A stretch of DNA of 33,819 bases from Gemmatimonadales bacterium UBA7889 (GCA_002501085.1 DLRL01000087.1:1-33819), one strand, 5' to 3'. Shown: positions 15,648-23,892, counted from the first letter of the stretch. A program made the numbers and translations. The notes: generated by a model not told the origin, from the sequence alone.

Positions 15648-17573
15648 CTAGTCATCATCCTCCACGATCTCATAATCAGCTTCGATCACATCTTCATCCG
15701 TACCGGCCTGGGTTTCGCCTGTGCTTCCTTCCTCTGGATCTACTTCTTCACCCCCAGCTTCGGAAGCTTGAGCTTGATACATTTCTTGTCCAGCTGTGCT
15801 GAATGCCTGCATCAACTCATCCCGTGCAGTGCTAAGTGTGTCAGTATTATCTCCCTTAAGAGCTTCTTTGGCCTGCTCAAGTGCTGATTCAAGACGATTC
15901 TTCGTCGCCTCATCAACCTTGTCGCCCCACTCATCCGTATCTTTTTCGACCTGGTAGACAAGGGAGTCGAGCTGATTACGAGCCTCCACATTCTCTCGGT
16001 TCTCTTCGTCTTCAGAAGCGTGTGCCTCGGCGTCCTGCACCATCCGATCAATTTCCGCATCGGATAACCCACTCGACGCTTCAATCCGTATTTCCTGTTC
16101 TTTACCAGTAGCACGATCTTTAGCGGATACGTTCAGGATCCCATTCGCATCGATGTCAAAGGTGACTTCCACTTGAGGCATCCCTCTTGGTGCCGGTGGA
16201 ATACCGGTGAGTTGGAACTTGCCGATCGTTTTATTGTCGATGGCCATGTTCCGTTCACCTTGGAGCACGTGGATCTCGACTGTTGTCTGATTATCCTCCG
16301 CAGTGGAGAAGACTTCCGCTTTCTTGGTTGGAATAGTGGTGTTTCGCTCAATGAGGGTCGTCCGGATCCCTCCGAGCGTCTCAATACCTAGAGACAGTGG
16401 TGTCACATCGAGCAGGAGAACATCTGTGACCTCCCCAGCAAGTATACCACCCTGTATCGCAGCACCCACTGCTACGACTTCGTCCGGGTTTACACCCCGG
16501 TGAGGTTCTTTCCCGAAGAAGTCCTTAACAATTTCCTGGACCTTCGGGATACGGGTTGATCCTCCGACGAGAATCACTTCATCGATGTCGTTTGTTGTCA
16601 GACCAGCATCCGCTAGTGCCTTCTTCATCGGCTCAATCGTGCGCTGGTTAAGATCCTCAACGAGCTGCTCAAACTTAGCTCTTGAGAGCGTGTAGTTTAG
16701 GTGCTTAGGACCGTCTTGGGTGGCTGTGATAAATGGAAGATTTATGTCTGACGACATAGTCGTTGAGAGTTCCATTTTCGCTTTCTCTCCAGCTTCCTTC
16801 AATCGCTGAAGAGCCATTGGATCCTGAGACAAGTCGATCCCTTGATCACGCTTAAACTCATCCACGAGCCAGGTGATGATTCTCTGGTCATAATCATCAC
16901 CCCCCAGGTGTGTATCACCATTTGTCGATTTGACCTCGAATACTCCGTCACCCAACTCTAAAATCGAGATATCATAGGTGCCCCCGCCCAGGTCAAAAAC
17001 GGCAATTTTCTCTTCAGCTTGCTTCTCTAAACCGTAGGCTAAGGCGGCAGCTGTAGGCTCATTCACAATTCGGAGCACTTCCAGACCGGCGATCTTTCCA
17101 GCGTCTTTCGTGGCTTGCCTTTGGTCATCATTGAAGTATGCAGGGACTGTCACCACGGCTTGGCTCACCTTAGTTCCCAGGTAGTCCTCAGCGGTTTGTC
17201 TCATTTTCTGAAGGACTATGACACTAATTTCAGGTGGACTGAAGGCTTTGTTCTCTGCGTTCGGAACCGTGACTTGCACCCTGCCGCTAGAGTCAGGACC
17301 AACCTTGTAAGGAACGAGCTTCTCTTCCTCGGAGACCTCAATATGCTTTCGGCCCATGAACCGTTTGATCGAAAAAATCGTGTTTTCAGGATTTGTGATT
17401 GCCTGGCGGCGTGCTACCTGACCTACCAAACGCTCACCCTCTTTCGTAAATGCCACCACTGATGGGGTTGTCCGCCCACCTTCTGAGTTCGGGATGACCA
17501 CCGGCTCACCGCCCTCCATAACTGCGACGACAGAGTTGGTTGTCCCTAGATCAATCCCAATAACTTTGCTCAT
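15648..17573 (-). CDS. dnaK: Chaperone DnaK (Hsp70)
   Basis: Hsp70 chaperone of 641 aa. The ATPase domain starts VIGIDLGTTNSVVAV and contains VNEPTAAALAYG, VFDLGGGTYDIS and ILVGGSTRIPKVQ. The substrate domain follows (LLDVTPLSLGIETLGG), then the helical lid and an acidic tail ending YEIVEDDD. GAGGAG lies just three bases before the ATG. grpE and dnaJ are not adjacent, so the gene stands apart from the usual hrcA-grpE-dnaK-dnaJ layout, and I see no CIRCE element in its leader. It diverges from the nucleoside transporter across a 288-base region that carries a dyad shared with the hslVU upstream region. Confidence 0.98.
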   Translation of the reverse strand: MSKVIGIDLGTTNSVVAVMEGGEPVVIPNSEGGRTTPSVVAFTKEGERLVGQVARRQAITNPENTIFSIKRFMGRKHIEVSEEEKLVPYKVGPDSSGRVQVTVPNAENKAFSPPEISVIVLQKMRQTAEDYLGTKVSQAVVTVPAYFNDDQRQATKDAGKIAGLEVLRIVNEPTAAALAYGLEKQAEEKIAVFDLGGGTYDISILELGDGVFEVKSTNGDTHLGGDDYDQRIITWLVDEFKRDQGIDLSQDPMALQRLKEAGEKAKMELSTTMSSDINLPFITATQDGPKHLNYTLSRAKFEQLVEDLNQRTIEPMKKALADAGLTTNDIDEVILVGGSTRIPKVQEIVKDFFGKEPHRGVNPDEVVAVGAAIQGGILAGEVTDVLLLDVTPLSLGIETLGGIRTTLIERNTTIPTKKAEVFSTAEDNQTTVEIHVLQGERNMAIDNKTIGKFQLTGIPPAPRGMPQVEVTFDIDANGILNVSAKDRATGKEQEIRIEASSGLSDAEIDRMVQDAEAHASEDEENRENVEARNQLDSLVYQVEKDTDEWGDKVDEATKNRLESALEQAKEALKGDNTDTLSTARDELMQAFSTAGQEMYQAQASEAGGEEVDPEEGSTGETQAGTDEDVIEADYEIVEDDD

Positions 17574-17688
17574 ATGCTCCTCAATATCCGCTGGTAGGCG
17601 TTGTTCTATCTCAGGTCTGTTAGTGCAATAGCTATGCCGTAAAACTACTGGAATTACACGCCGGTTTGGCGGGGTTTACGGCGGATAA

Positions 17689-17704
17689 CTGCCATAATGG
17701 CACT
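17689..17704. repeat. Dyad CTGCCAT-AA-TGGCACT between dnaK and nucleoside transporter
   Basis: TGCCATAATGGCA (17690-17702) is a 13-base palindrome about 117 bases upstream of the dnaK ATG. The surrounding 16 bases match 887-902 upstream of hslV at 14 positions. The rest of the 17574-17861 gap shows no CIRCE and no convincing promoter. An operator for dnaK, the transporter, or both is inference. Confidence 0.42.
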
Positions 17705-17861
17705 CTTATTGTCATCTGGGATGATTAAAACTGGGAAGGAGTTTCCGTAAGAGATCGTGTGATGGCAAACCATGATCTCTCTGCGTTGGTTGTTGTTGGT
17801 TCGGTATTGTTCCAATGATATTGGGTCTGGTTTACGCTTATCCGAGGAGATGATCACCCGA

Positions 17862-19343
17862 ATGAAGGCACCAGGGCCAGCCGTTGCCGTCCTCTGGATA
17901 ACAGCAGTGACTCTGATTTTGACGGGTGCGTGGCAAAGTATGGGAGCTGAGATTGCCCCCTATCCTTCTTTGATGATGCAGGCAGCTTCCCAGGCTGTGA
18001 ACCAGATTTCTGTTCCGGAGGGATCTCTCAGCTTGCCCTTATTAGAACGCCTGCGGTCAATCCTAGGCCTCGCCCTTCTTATAGCTATTGCCTGGGGGTT
18101 GAGTGTTGACCGAAAGAATGTGGCTTGGCGAATCGTGATATGGGGTGTTTCTCTCCAGATTTTGTTTGCGTTCTTCATCTTAAGAACATCTATCGGGGCT
18201 GATTTGTTTGCTGTGATTAATAGCGTAATGGTTGCGCTTCTCAGTTTCACTGTTGACGGTGCCAGCTTCATTTTCGGGAACTTAGTGTATGACAACGTGC
18301 CGGTGGGGGTTGGGACTGTGGGGCAGGGTGAGTTCACGGAGATGCCCGGTCAGGTAGCAAACACAGGGGCGTTTTTCGCGTTCAATGTTTTGCCCACTAT
18401 CATCTTTTTCTCATCTCTGATGACCGTCCTCTATCATCTTGGCATCATGCAGCTAGCTGTGAGAGGCATAGCATTTGTGATGCAGCGTACTATGGGGACT
18501 TCCGGTGCCGAAACTATGTGCGTAGCCGGAAACATCTTCGTAGGTCAGACTGAGGCACCTCTCCTTATCAAGCCGTTCGTCGAGAAGATGACGATGTCGG
18601 AGCTTATGGTTGTCATGACTGGCGGTTTCGCCACAGTAGCAGGAGGTGTGCTTGCTGCGTATGTGGGCCTTCTCATGGCTTACTTTCCGGATATTGCCGG
18701 ACATCTTATCGCTGCGTCAGTCATGTCCGCACCAGCTGCATTGGTCGTTGCCAAGCTGATGTATCCGGAGGATGGTAAGCCGGAGACATCTGAGAATCTT
18801 GATGTTAGCATCGAATCTTCGGACGTGAATGTGATTGATGCCGCAGCGCGAGGAGCGTCGGAGGGACTCTTCATGGCGCTGAATGTTGGAGCCATGCTGC
18901 TCGCTTTTGTCGCTCTAGTGTACATGATGAACGGCCTGCTTGGTGGGTTAGGTAGTCTAGCGGGTATCGACGGACTCACCTTCGAGCTGATCCTAGGATG
19001 GCTTCTATCTCCACTCGCGTGGCTCATGGGTGTGAGCTGGGCTGATGCTCCTGTGGTCGGATCTTTGATTGGTGCAAAAACGGTTTTGAATGAGTTCTAC
19101 GCATACCTGCAATTAGCGGCGACACTGGGTGGTGAAAATGATCTTGAACCACGGTCGATCATTATCACCATTTACGCGTTATCGGGCTTCGCGAACTTCA
19201 TGTCAATTGGAGTGCAACTAGGAGGGATCGGTGGTATTGCTCCTTCACGGAGGCATGATCTAGCCCGATTGGGTTTGCGTGCGATGATTGCTGGATCCAT
19301 CGCCGCGTTTATGACAGCTACGGTCGCGGGGATGATCCTCTGA
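17862..19343 (+). CDS. nupC: Concentrative nucleoside transporter (CNT/NupC family)
   Basis: Inner-membrane cation-coupled nucleoside importer. From the ATG at 17862 it is 493 aa. A signal-peptide-like segment (KAPGPAVAVLWITAVTLIL) comes first, then multiple membrane helices. CNT hallmarks are FVGQTEAPLLIKP (nucleoside-binding hairpin), MTGGFATVAGGVLAAY and the C-terminal SGFANFMSIGVQLGGIGG. The same frame is open from an ATG at 17772, but those 30 residues look non-coding in character; GAGGAG at 17844 is 12 bases before 17862, a slightly long gap. Substrate range and coupling ion cannot be read from sequence. It is divergent from dnaK and convergent with thiD. Confidence 0.9.
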   Translation: MKAPGPAVAVLWITAVTLILTGAWQSMGAEIAPYPSLMMQAASQAVNQISVPEGSLSLPLLERLRSILGLALLIAIAWGLSVDRKNVAWRIVIWGVSLQILFAFFILRTSIGADLFAVINSVMVALLSFTVDGASFIFGNLVYDNVPVGVGTVGQGEFTEMPGQVANTGAFFAFNVLPTIIFFSSLMTVLYHLGIMQLAVRGIAFVMQRTMGTSGAETMCVAGNIFVGQTEAPLLIKPFVEKMTMSELMVVMTGGFATVAGGVLAAYVGLLMAYFPDIAGHLIAASVMSAPAALVVAKLMYPEDGKPETSENLDVSIESSDVNVIDAAARGASEGLFMALNVGAMLLAFVALVYMMNGLLGGLGSLAGIDGLTFELILGWLLSPLAWLMGVSWADAPVVGSLIGAKTVLNEFYAYLQLAATLGGENDLEPRSIIITIYALSGFANFMSIGVQLGGIGGIAPSRRHDLARLGLRAMIAGSIAAFMTATVAGMIL

Positions 19344-19385
19344 TCGGATACTCGAGCAGCTTGTTTCTCGCATTAGTACTCGACT

Positions 19386-20183
19386 TTAAGTGGCATCCGC
19401 CGAATGATTCACCGGAGCCGTACCGCTACCGAGCTGGGGCGCGGTTCGAATTGCTCGGACAACAAATTGGATCGCTTGGTTAACAGCATCGCCGAGGTCT
19501 TCACCGTGAGCGAGTCCCGCGGTGATTGCAGCAGAGAGCGCGCAGCCGGTCCCATGAGTTCGTGTCGTGTTAATCTTCGGCCGTCGCCAGATACGCTCTT
19601 CTGATCCATCCCAAAGAATATCTATGGCATCCCCTTCAAGGTGCCCTCCCTTAATAAGTGCAGCCCCCGCACCACGCTCCACTAAGTTTCGACTTGCGGC
19701 TTGAAGATCCTTGAGCGAGTGCAGCGGCTGGCCTACCAAGAGGGCAGCCTCATCGAGGTTTGGAGTGATTAGCGTTGTGAGAGGAAGGAGGTCTGTCAAA
19801 AGAGACTTCTCTGCACCGGAATCCAAGAGTCTGTCTCCACTCGTAGCGACCATCACGGGATCCATGACATATCGGTTGAGCCTATGTTCACGTATCGCCG
19901 CAGCAACTTCGCATACAAGTCCTTCATTCATGAGCATACCGGTCTTCAAAGCATTAGGACGGAGGTCAGTCGCGACCGCGTCTATTTGGGCTCGTACTAT
20001 TGCTATGGGCACAGCATGAATGGAGCTGACACCAACAGTGTTTTGGGCTGTTATAGCAGTGACAGCGCTCGTACCGTATACCTCAAAAGCAGAAAACGTT
20101 TTGAGATCGGCTTGAATACCAGCACCACCACCGCTGTCACTTCCAGCGATCGTGAGTGCGATAGGAGGAGCTAAGTGCGTCAT
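19386..20183 (-). CDS. thiD: Hydroxymethylpyrimidine (phosphate) kinase
   Basis: Ribokinase-fold kinase that phosphorylates HMP and HMP-P in thiamine synthesis. Family features are TIAGSDSGGGAGIQADLKTF at the N-terminus, NALKTGML, VMDPVMVATSG, TPNLDEAALL and the anion-hole motif THGTGC (209-214). Length (265 aa) is normal. No TPP riboswitch can fit or be seen in the 41 bases before the divergent methyltransferase. A thiE fragment lies at the other end of the window on the same strand, so thiamine genes are scattered here. Confidence 0.95.
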   Translation of the reverse strand: MTHLAPPIALTIAGSDSGGGAGIQADLKTFSAFEVYGTSAVTAITAQNTVGVSSIHAVPIAIVRAQIDAVATDLRPNALKTGMLMNEGLVCEVAAAIREHRLNRYVMDPVMVATSGDRLLDSGAEKSLLTDLLPLTTLITPNLDEAALLVGQPLHSLKDLQAASRNLVERGAGAALIKGGHLEGDAIDILWDGSEERIWRRPKINTTRTHGTGCALSAAITAGLAHGEDLGDAVNQAIQFVVRAIRTAPQLGSGTAPVNHSADAT

Positions 20184-20224
20184 CAGGAAAATGGGTGTTC
20201 AGTTGAAGTTCAAGCTCATAAAAA

Positions 20225-21013
20225 GTGGTGGGACTAGTGGATCTGAGCCAGCAGAAGCGTCGACTCTTAGGTCGCTTACGAACTGGGAAGTCGAGGAGAA
20301 AGGAAGGGCTCGTCCTCGTCGAGGGTGTGCGGGCTGTGAAGGAAGCCATCGATGCTGGGGCAGAAGTCCGGTTTGTGGTGGCATCAGAAAAGATTGAATC
20401 CACAACTGCAGGACTTGACCTAGTGGAGCATATCATAAGGGAGAGTCTGGATATTACGAGTATTAGTGAGAAAGAATTAGCAGCCCTGGCGGATACGAAG
20501 CATCCCCAGGGTATCCTAATGGTCTGTGAAGAACAGAAAGTAGAGCTTCGGGATATTCTCCGACTCGGTGGCTATTATCTGGTGCTTGATGGCGTTCAAG
20601 ACCCAGGGAATGTCGGGACACTCATCCGGGCAGCTGCAGCGTTCCCCGTTGACGCAGTCATCACATTGGACGGGACTGCGGACACATGGGCCCCAAAGAC
20701 TGTGCGTGCATCAGCAGGTTTGGTTTTTCAGTTGCCGGTTGCTCATGCTGTGGCTGAGGAGGCTATTCGTGAGATAACCAAAGCAGGAGTACCGATGTGG
20801 GTAGCGGATCCAAGAGCGCCAAGTCTTAAGGCAAAACCCGACGATAGGGGGTTTGCCTTGGTTTTGGCTAATGAAGGGGTGGGTCCTCGCCAGGCTGTGT
20901 TGGACGCCGCCGAACATATGATAAAGGTACCGATGTCAGGACAAGTCGATTCCCTCAATGTTGCGGTTGCAGGTGCGATCCTTCTCTACGAATTGACCAA
21001 GACGGAGGACTAG
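20225..21013 (+). CDS. SpoU/TrmH-family RNA 2'-O-methyltransferase (RlmB-like)
   Basis: SPOUT-fold enzyme that methylates a ribose 2'-OH in rRNA or tRNA using S-adenosylmethionine. An N-terminal SpoU substrate-binding domain (EGLVLVEGVRAVKEAI) precedes the catalytic knot. Motif 1 is DPGNVGTLIRAA with the key Asn (about 129), motif 2 LANEGVGP and motif 3 VPMSGQVDSLNVAVAGAILLYE. Length (262 aa) fits. The start is uncertain: GTG codons at 20225, 20228 and 20237 are all possible and none has a strong ribosome site. The target nucleotide is not predictable. Its stop overlaps the prepilin peptidase GTG by one base. Confidence 0.88.
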   Translation: MVGLVDLSQQKRRLLGRLRTGKSRRKEGLVLVEGVRAVKEAIDAGAEVRFVVASEKIESTTAGLDLVEHIIRESLDITSISEKELAALADTKHPQGILMVCEEQKVELRDILRLGGYYLVLDGVQDPGNVGTLIRAAAAFPVDAVITLDGTADTWAPKTVRASAGLVFQLPVAHAVAEEAIREITKAGVPMWVADPRAPSLKAKPDDRGFALVLANEGVGPRQAVLDAAEHMIKVPMSGQVDSLNVAVAGAILLYELTKTED

Positions 21014-21825
21014 TGGACGAGGCTTGGCTGGTTCCAGGCCTCGCCGGCCTTTGTGGTCTTGCTGTTGGATGGCTTTTGAATATCTGCTCAACTAGGTGGC
21101 CTATAGATCTGTCCATTATATCTCCGGGTTCCCGGTGTTCAGAATGCTCCAATGCCATCAGATGGTATGACAACATACCTGTTCTGAGTTGGCTGATCTT
21201 ATCTAGGAAGTGCCGCTACTGCTCAATGCTGATTCCCCTCCGATATCCAGTCGTTGAGTTGACATCCGGACTGCTGTGTGCAGGGATATTCATGATTCAT
21301 GGTCTCAGTTGGGAGGCACTAAGAGGGAGCATATTTTTGTTTCTGCTCCTAGGGATATCGATCTCTGATGCACGCTTTTACATCATCCCGGACGAGTTTT
21401 CACTGGGAGGAACAATACTTGGTCTTATGATGTCGTTTTTTCCGGGCGGCATAGGTTGGGCTAATGCAGTAGGAGGAGCTTTAGTCGGCTACATCTTCCT
21501 CTGGTTCATCGCTGAAGCCGGTACGCGCATCATAGAGAAAATATCTCCCGGACGACTGGAAGAAGCTGGTTTGGATAAGGCGATGGGAGGTGGGGATATC
21601 AAGATGATGATGATGGTGGGTTCGTTTGTTGGTATCTCGGGGGTGGCTGAGACCGCTTTCCTGGGGTCTTTGGGTGGGCTAGTCATTTATGGCCCAATAG
21701 CTACAATGTATAAACGGCTTATCCCATTCGGAGTATTCCTAGCTGTTGCCGGTGCTATCACATATCTCTGGGGTGATGCAATGCTGGACTGGTACCTTAC
21801 CCGCATTGTGGGTCTTGCAGTCTAG
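21013..21825 (+). CDS. pilD: Prepilin peptidase / N-methyltransferase (PilD/GspO type)
   Basis: Inner-membrane aspartyl protease that cleaves and N-methylates type IV prepilins and type II secretion pseudopilins. The cytoplasmic zinc loop has two Cys pairs, CSEC (42-45) and CRYC (67-70). The protease has SDARFYIIPD (Asp119 and Asp127) and the GGGDIKMM motif (Asp195, the GxGD second catalytic Asp). About seven membrane helices surround these. The GTG start has GGAGG five bases upstream inside the previous gene, so translation is coupled. No pilus or secretion genes are nearby, so the enzyme presumably serves systems encoded elsewhere. Confidence 0.92.
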   Translation: MDEAWLVPGLAGLCGLAVGWLLNICSTRWPIDLSIISPGSRCSECSNAIRWYDNIPVLSWLILSRKCRYCSMLIPLRYPVVELTSGLLCAGIFMIHGLSWEALRGSIFLFLLLGISISDARFYIIPDEFSLGGTILGLMMSFFPGGIGWANAVGGALVGYIFLWFIAEAGTRIIEKISPGRLEEAGLDKAMGGGDIKMMMMVGSFVGISGVAETAFLGSLGGLVIYGPIATMYKRLIPFGVFLAVAGAITYLWGDAMLDWYLTRIVGLAV

Positions 21826-21838
21826 AGAACAGCCGTGA

Positions 21839-22033
21839 TCAAGGGTCTGAGCAATCCCGCTGATAGCCACAACTGAGACAAATCAGCTTACAGTGCCGTT
21901 CAATCATTTGTGCACCGCACAGGTCACATAAGGGCGAAGATTCTTCGTCCGTAGACGAACTCGGCTGAGCTATCTCACCGACCCCACCTTCCAGATCATT
22001 TCTACTGCTACCTGGTTTATTGCGCAGACTCAA
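21839..22033 (-). CDS. Small zinc-ribbon protein of unknown function
   Basis: A 64-aa protein with a polar, probably disordered first half and a compact C-terminal zinc ribbon: CDLCGAQMIERHC, then CLSCGYQRDCSDP. Two CxxC pairs are spaced as in rubredoxin-like or transcription-factor zinc ribbons, with extra Cys nearby. The TTG start overlaps the TGA of the carbonic-anhydrase gene (TTGA) and has only a weak ribosome site (GAGAAAG), so expression is probably coupled to that gene. I recognise the RHCK...CGY...DCSDP pattern as a recurrent small family but know no function. It is unlikely to be a shadow frame: nothing else overlaps it and the Cys pattern is orderly. Confidence 0.7.
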   Translation of the reverse strand: MSLRNKPGSSRNDLEGGVGEIAQPSSSTDEESSPLCDLCGAQMIERHCKLICLSCGYQRDCSDP

Positions 22034-22572
22034 TCTTTCTCTGGTATCCCGATACCGGCATCACGGTATTCTCGTGAGAGGGTGACATAGTGTTCTCCAC
22101 CCCCTTCGATCCAGGAAGCCGCATTCCCCTCTAGCGTTTTCTTTACTTGTCCGGGTACACCAGCTACCAAGCTCCGGTCTGGGACCCTAGAGCCCTCTAG
22201 AATGACCGTATTTGCCGCCAAGAGGCATTCGCAACCGACTACTGCATTCTGCAGGATAACCGCGTTCATACCCACCAAGGTTCGGTCTCCGATTGTGCAA
22301 CTCTCGAACTTAGCTCCATGACCTACTGTTACATCTTCTCCAATCACTGTTGGTCCCCACGTCCCCACGTGCACGACGCAGTTGTCCTGCACACTGGTGC
22401 GTGGTCCGATGACAATTCCATAATCCGGATTGTCACCTCTTAGCACTGCTCCAAACCATACGCTTGCGTCAGCACCCACTGTTACATCTCCAATAAGTAC
22501 AGCCGTGGGTGCGAGAAATGCGCTAGAGTGGATTCTTGGCTTCTTTCCCCTGAAGGGGATGACGATGGCCAT
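22030..22572 (-). CDS. Gamma-carbonic-anhydrase-like left-handed beta-helix protein
   Basis: A 180-aa hexapeptide-repeat protein of the YrdA/PaaY/gamma-carbonic-anhydrase family, probably a trimer. The N-terminus (FRGKKPRIHSSAFLAPTAVLIGDV) and ASVWFGAVLRGDN are typical. Two zinc-ligand His are in place, His68 in NCVVHVG and His85 in VGHGAKFES. The position of the third ligand, normally His five residues after the second, is Glu90. Zinc binding may therefore be altered and carbonic anhydrase activity is not assured. It starts on the last base of the upstream membrane-protein stop (TAATG) and overlaps the zinc-ribbon gene by four bases. Confidence 0.9.
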   Translation of the reverse strand: MAIVIPFRGKKPRIHSSAFLAPTAVLIGDVTVGADASVWFGAVLRGDNPDYGIVIGPRTSVQDNCVVHVGTWGPTVIGEDVTVGHGAKFESCTIGDRTLVGMNAVILQNAVVGCECLLAANTVILEGSRVPDRSLVAGVPGQVKKTLEGNAASWIEGGGEHYVTLSREYRDAGIGIPEKD

Positions 22573-23825
22573 TAGTTGTTATTGGATGTCTGGAGATTGG
22601 TTAGCCGGGTTACTAGAGCCCTAATAACCTGAGTCTCCGTTGCTTGGATGATTTCAATCCGGACATCATCGCATAGTAGCTTTTCACCCACGGAAGGCAC
22701 ATGTCCTAATTCTTCAAGGATCAAGCCGTTCAGTGACCGATGCTCCAGCTTCGGGAGAGTAACTCCAAGTGCTTGATTGATCTCCCTGACATCAACGCCG
22801 GCATCGCATTCAATCTGACTCCTAGAGACTCGGCGAATTTCCTCTTCCTCCACATCTGTTTCATCACGAATTTCCCCTACAAGCTCTTCAAGTACGTCCT
22901 CTAAAGTTACGAGACCGTCTGTTCCTCCAAACTCGTCTGCAACAACACCCATATGGATGCGCTTTGCCTGAAAATCTCGCATTAGTTGGGCAAGAGATAG
23001 AGATCCAGGGACGAAGAAAGGAGTCCTTGAAATTTGGTGGAGCTTGAGGTCATGCATTCCCTGACTAATGCGTTCATAGGCTTCACGGACATAGAGGATA
23101 CCTGTCACGTCATCAACTGAATCCTTGTATACAGGGACTCGGCTGTACGGGACATCCGGAAGCCCGTCAATAATCTCAGAAAGGGTTAGATCCTCTTGCC
23201 AGGCAAAGATATCGACGCGTGGGACCATCACATCCCAAGCCGTTAACTCATCCAGCCGAAACGCACGCTCTACCAGAAGGTTTTCTGACTCTTCGAGAAC
23301 ACCTTCTTCTTGACCGATTTCCTGAATTTCCCTGAGTTCTCGCTCCTCCATGCTTAATTCGTTTTTTCGGTTCTTGACGAGTGCATCCTCAAGTCTGGAA
23401 ACTGGTATCGATATCCATCGTGTCCATTGAGTTAGACTCAGCAGTCCTGATGCCGAAGCTAGAGCGAGTCTTACGGGATGGCGGACAGCAATCGAGCGAG
23501 GCAATACATCCGCGAACACGATTACGATCGCCGCGGCGATCATGACGACGATTGCTGGTGGCCCACGTTCCAAGGTCAGTATACTGGTAGCAACGCCAAT
23601 TCCCAGTGTCCCAAGATTCAGTGCACCCGTAATCAGTCGGACGCTTGCTCCGACATTGCCTGCCCTTCTTCTTACCTCTGTCAGTGCCTCCGCGCCCCTG
23701 AATCCCTCACTCCTAAGTGTGCGCATCCTAGATTCACTAACCTGGAACGCTGCAGTTTGTGCTGCGGTGAGTATAGCGGACAGAAGCAGGCAGAGCCCGA
23801 GTAATGTGAGTATAACACCTGTCAT
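22572..23825 (-). CDS. CNNM/CorC-type membrane protein with CBS pair (hemolysin-like)
   Basis: From the ATG at 23825 it is 417 aa. A DUF21 membrane domain (about 1-145, with ADVLPRSIAV in the third helix) is followed by an acidic linker, two CBS domains (about 200-320, containing VMVPRVDIFAW and DEFGGTDGLVTLEDVLEELVGEI) and a CorC/HlyC C-terminal domain. This family is linked to magnesium or cobalt efflux or homeostasis; the hemolysin name is historical. A TTG at 23840 is an alternative start; neither has a good ribosome site. It sits 67 bases after moxR, with a strong hairpin in between. Confidence 0.9.
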   Translation of the reverse strand: MTGVILTLLGLCLLLSAILTAAQTAAFQVSESRMRTLRSEGFRGAEALTEVRRRAGNVGASVRLITGALNLGTLGIGVATSILTLERGPPAIVVMIAAAIVIVFADVLPRSIAVRHPVRLALASASGLLSLTQWTRWISIPVSRLEDALVKNRKNELSMEERELREIQEIGQEEGVLEESENLLVERAFRLDELTAWDVMVPRVDIFAWQEDLTLSEIIDGLPDVPYSRVPVYKDSVDDVTGILYVREAYERISQGMHDLKLHQISRTPFFVPGSLSLAQLMRDFQAKRIHMGVVADEFGGTDGLVTLEDVLEELVGEIRDETDVEEEEIRRVSRSQIECDAGVDVREINQALGVTLPKLEHRSLNGLILEELGHVPSVGEKLLCDDVRIEIIQATETQVIRALVTRLTNLQTSNNN

Positions 23826-23835
23826 CGGACGCTGT

Positions 23836-23845
23836 CCCAATTGGG
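23836..23845. repeat. Palindrome CCCAATTGGG before the CorC-like gene
   Basis: A perfect ten-base palindrome overlaps the alternative TTG start and lies ten bases before the chosen ATG. Its role is unknown and chance is possible. Confidence 0.3.
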
Positions 23846-23861
23846 TCTTCGTTTGGTACTA

Positions 23862-23881
23862 GGAGGGTGGTCGCCACCTCC
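23862..23881 (-). repeat. Stem-loop between moxR and the CorC-like gene
   Basis: GGAGGTGG and CCACCCTCC on the minus strand form an eight-pair GC-rich stem with a one-base bulge and a CGA loop. It begins about a dozen bases after the moxR stop. No T-tract follows (TAGTACC), so partial attenuation or mRNA processing is more likely than full termination. Confidence 0.45.
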
Positions 23882-23892
23882 GTTACTTCGAT

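Noticed and set aside
17697..17714. Sigma-54 promoter-like TGGCAC-N5-TTGTC in the dnaK/nupC gap
   Set aside because: The nearly invariant GC at -12 is GT here, and the sequence overlaps the dyad described above.
17772..17861. N-terminal extension of the nucleoside transporter from the ATG at 17772
   Set aside because: The 30 residues do not resemble the family and a signal-like segment begins properly at 17862 with a GAGGAG upstream.
17574..17861. CIRCE (HrcA) site before dnaK
   Set aside because: Only a partial GGCACTC half-site is seen; the GAGTGC partner nine bases away is absent.
20184..20224. TPP riboswitch before thiD
   Set aside because: The gap is only 41 bases and has no THI-box sequence.
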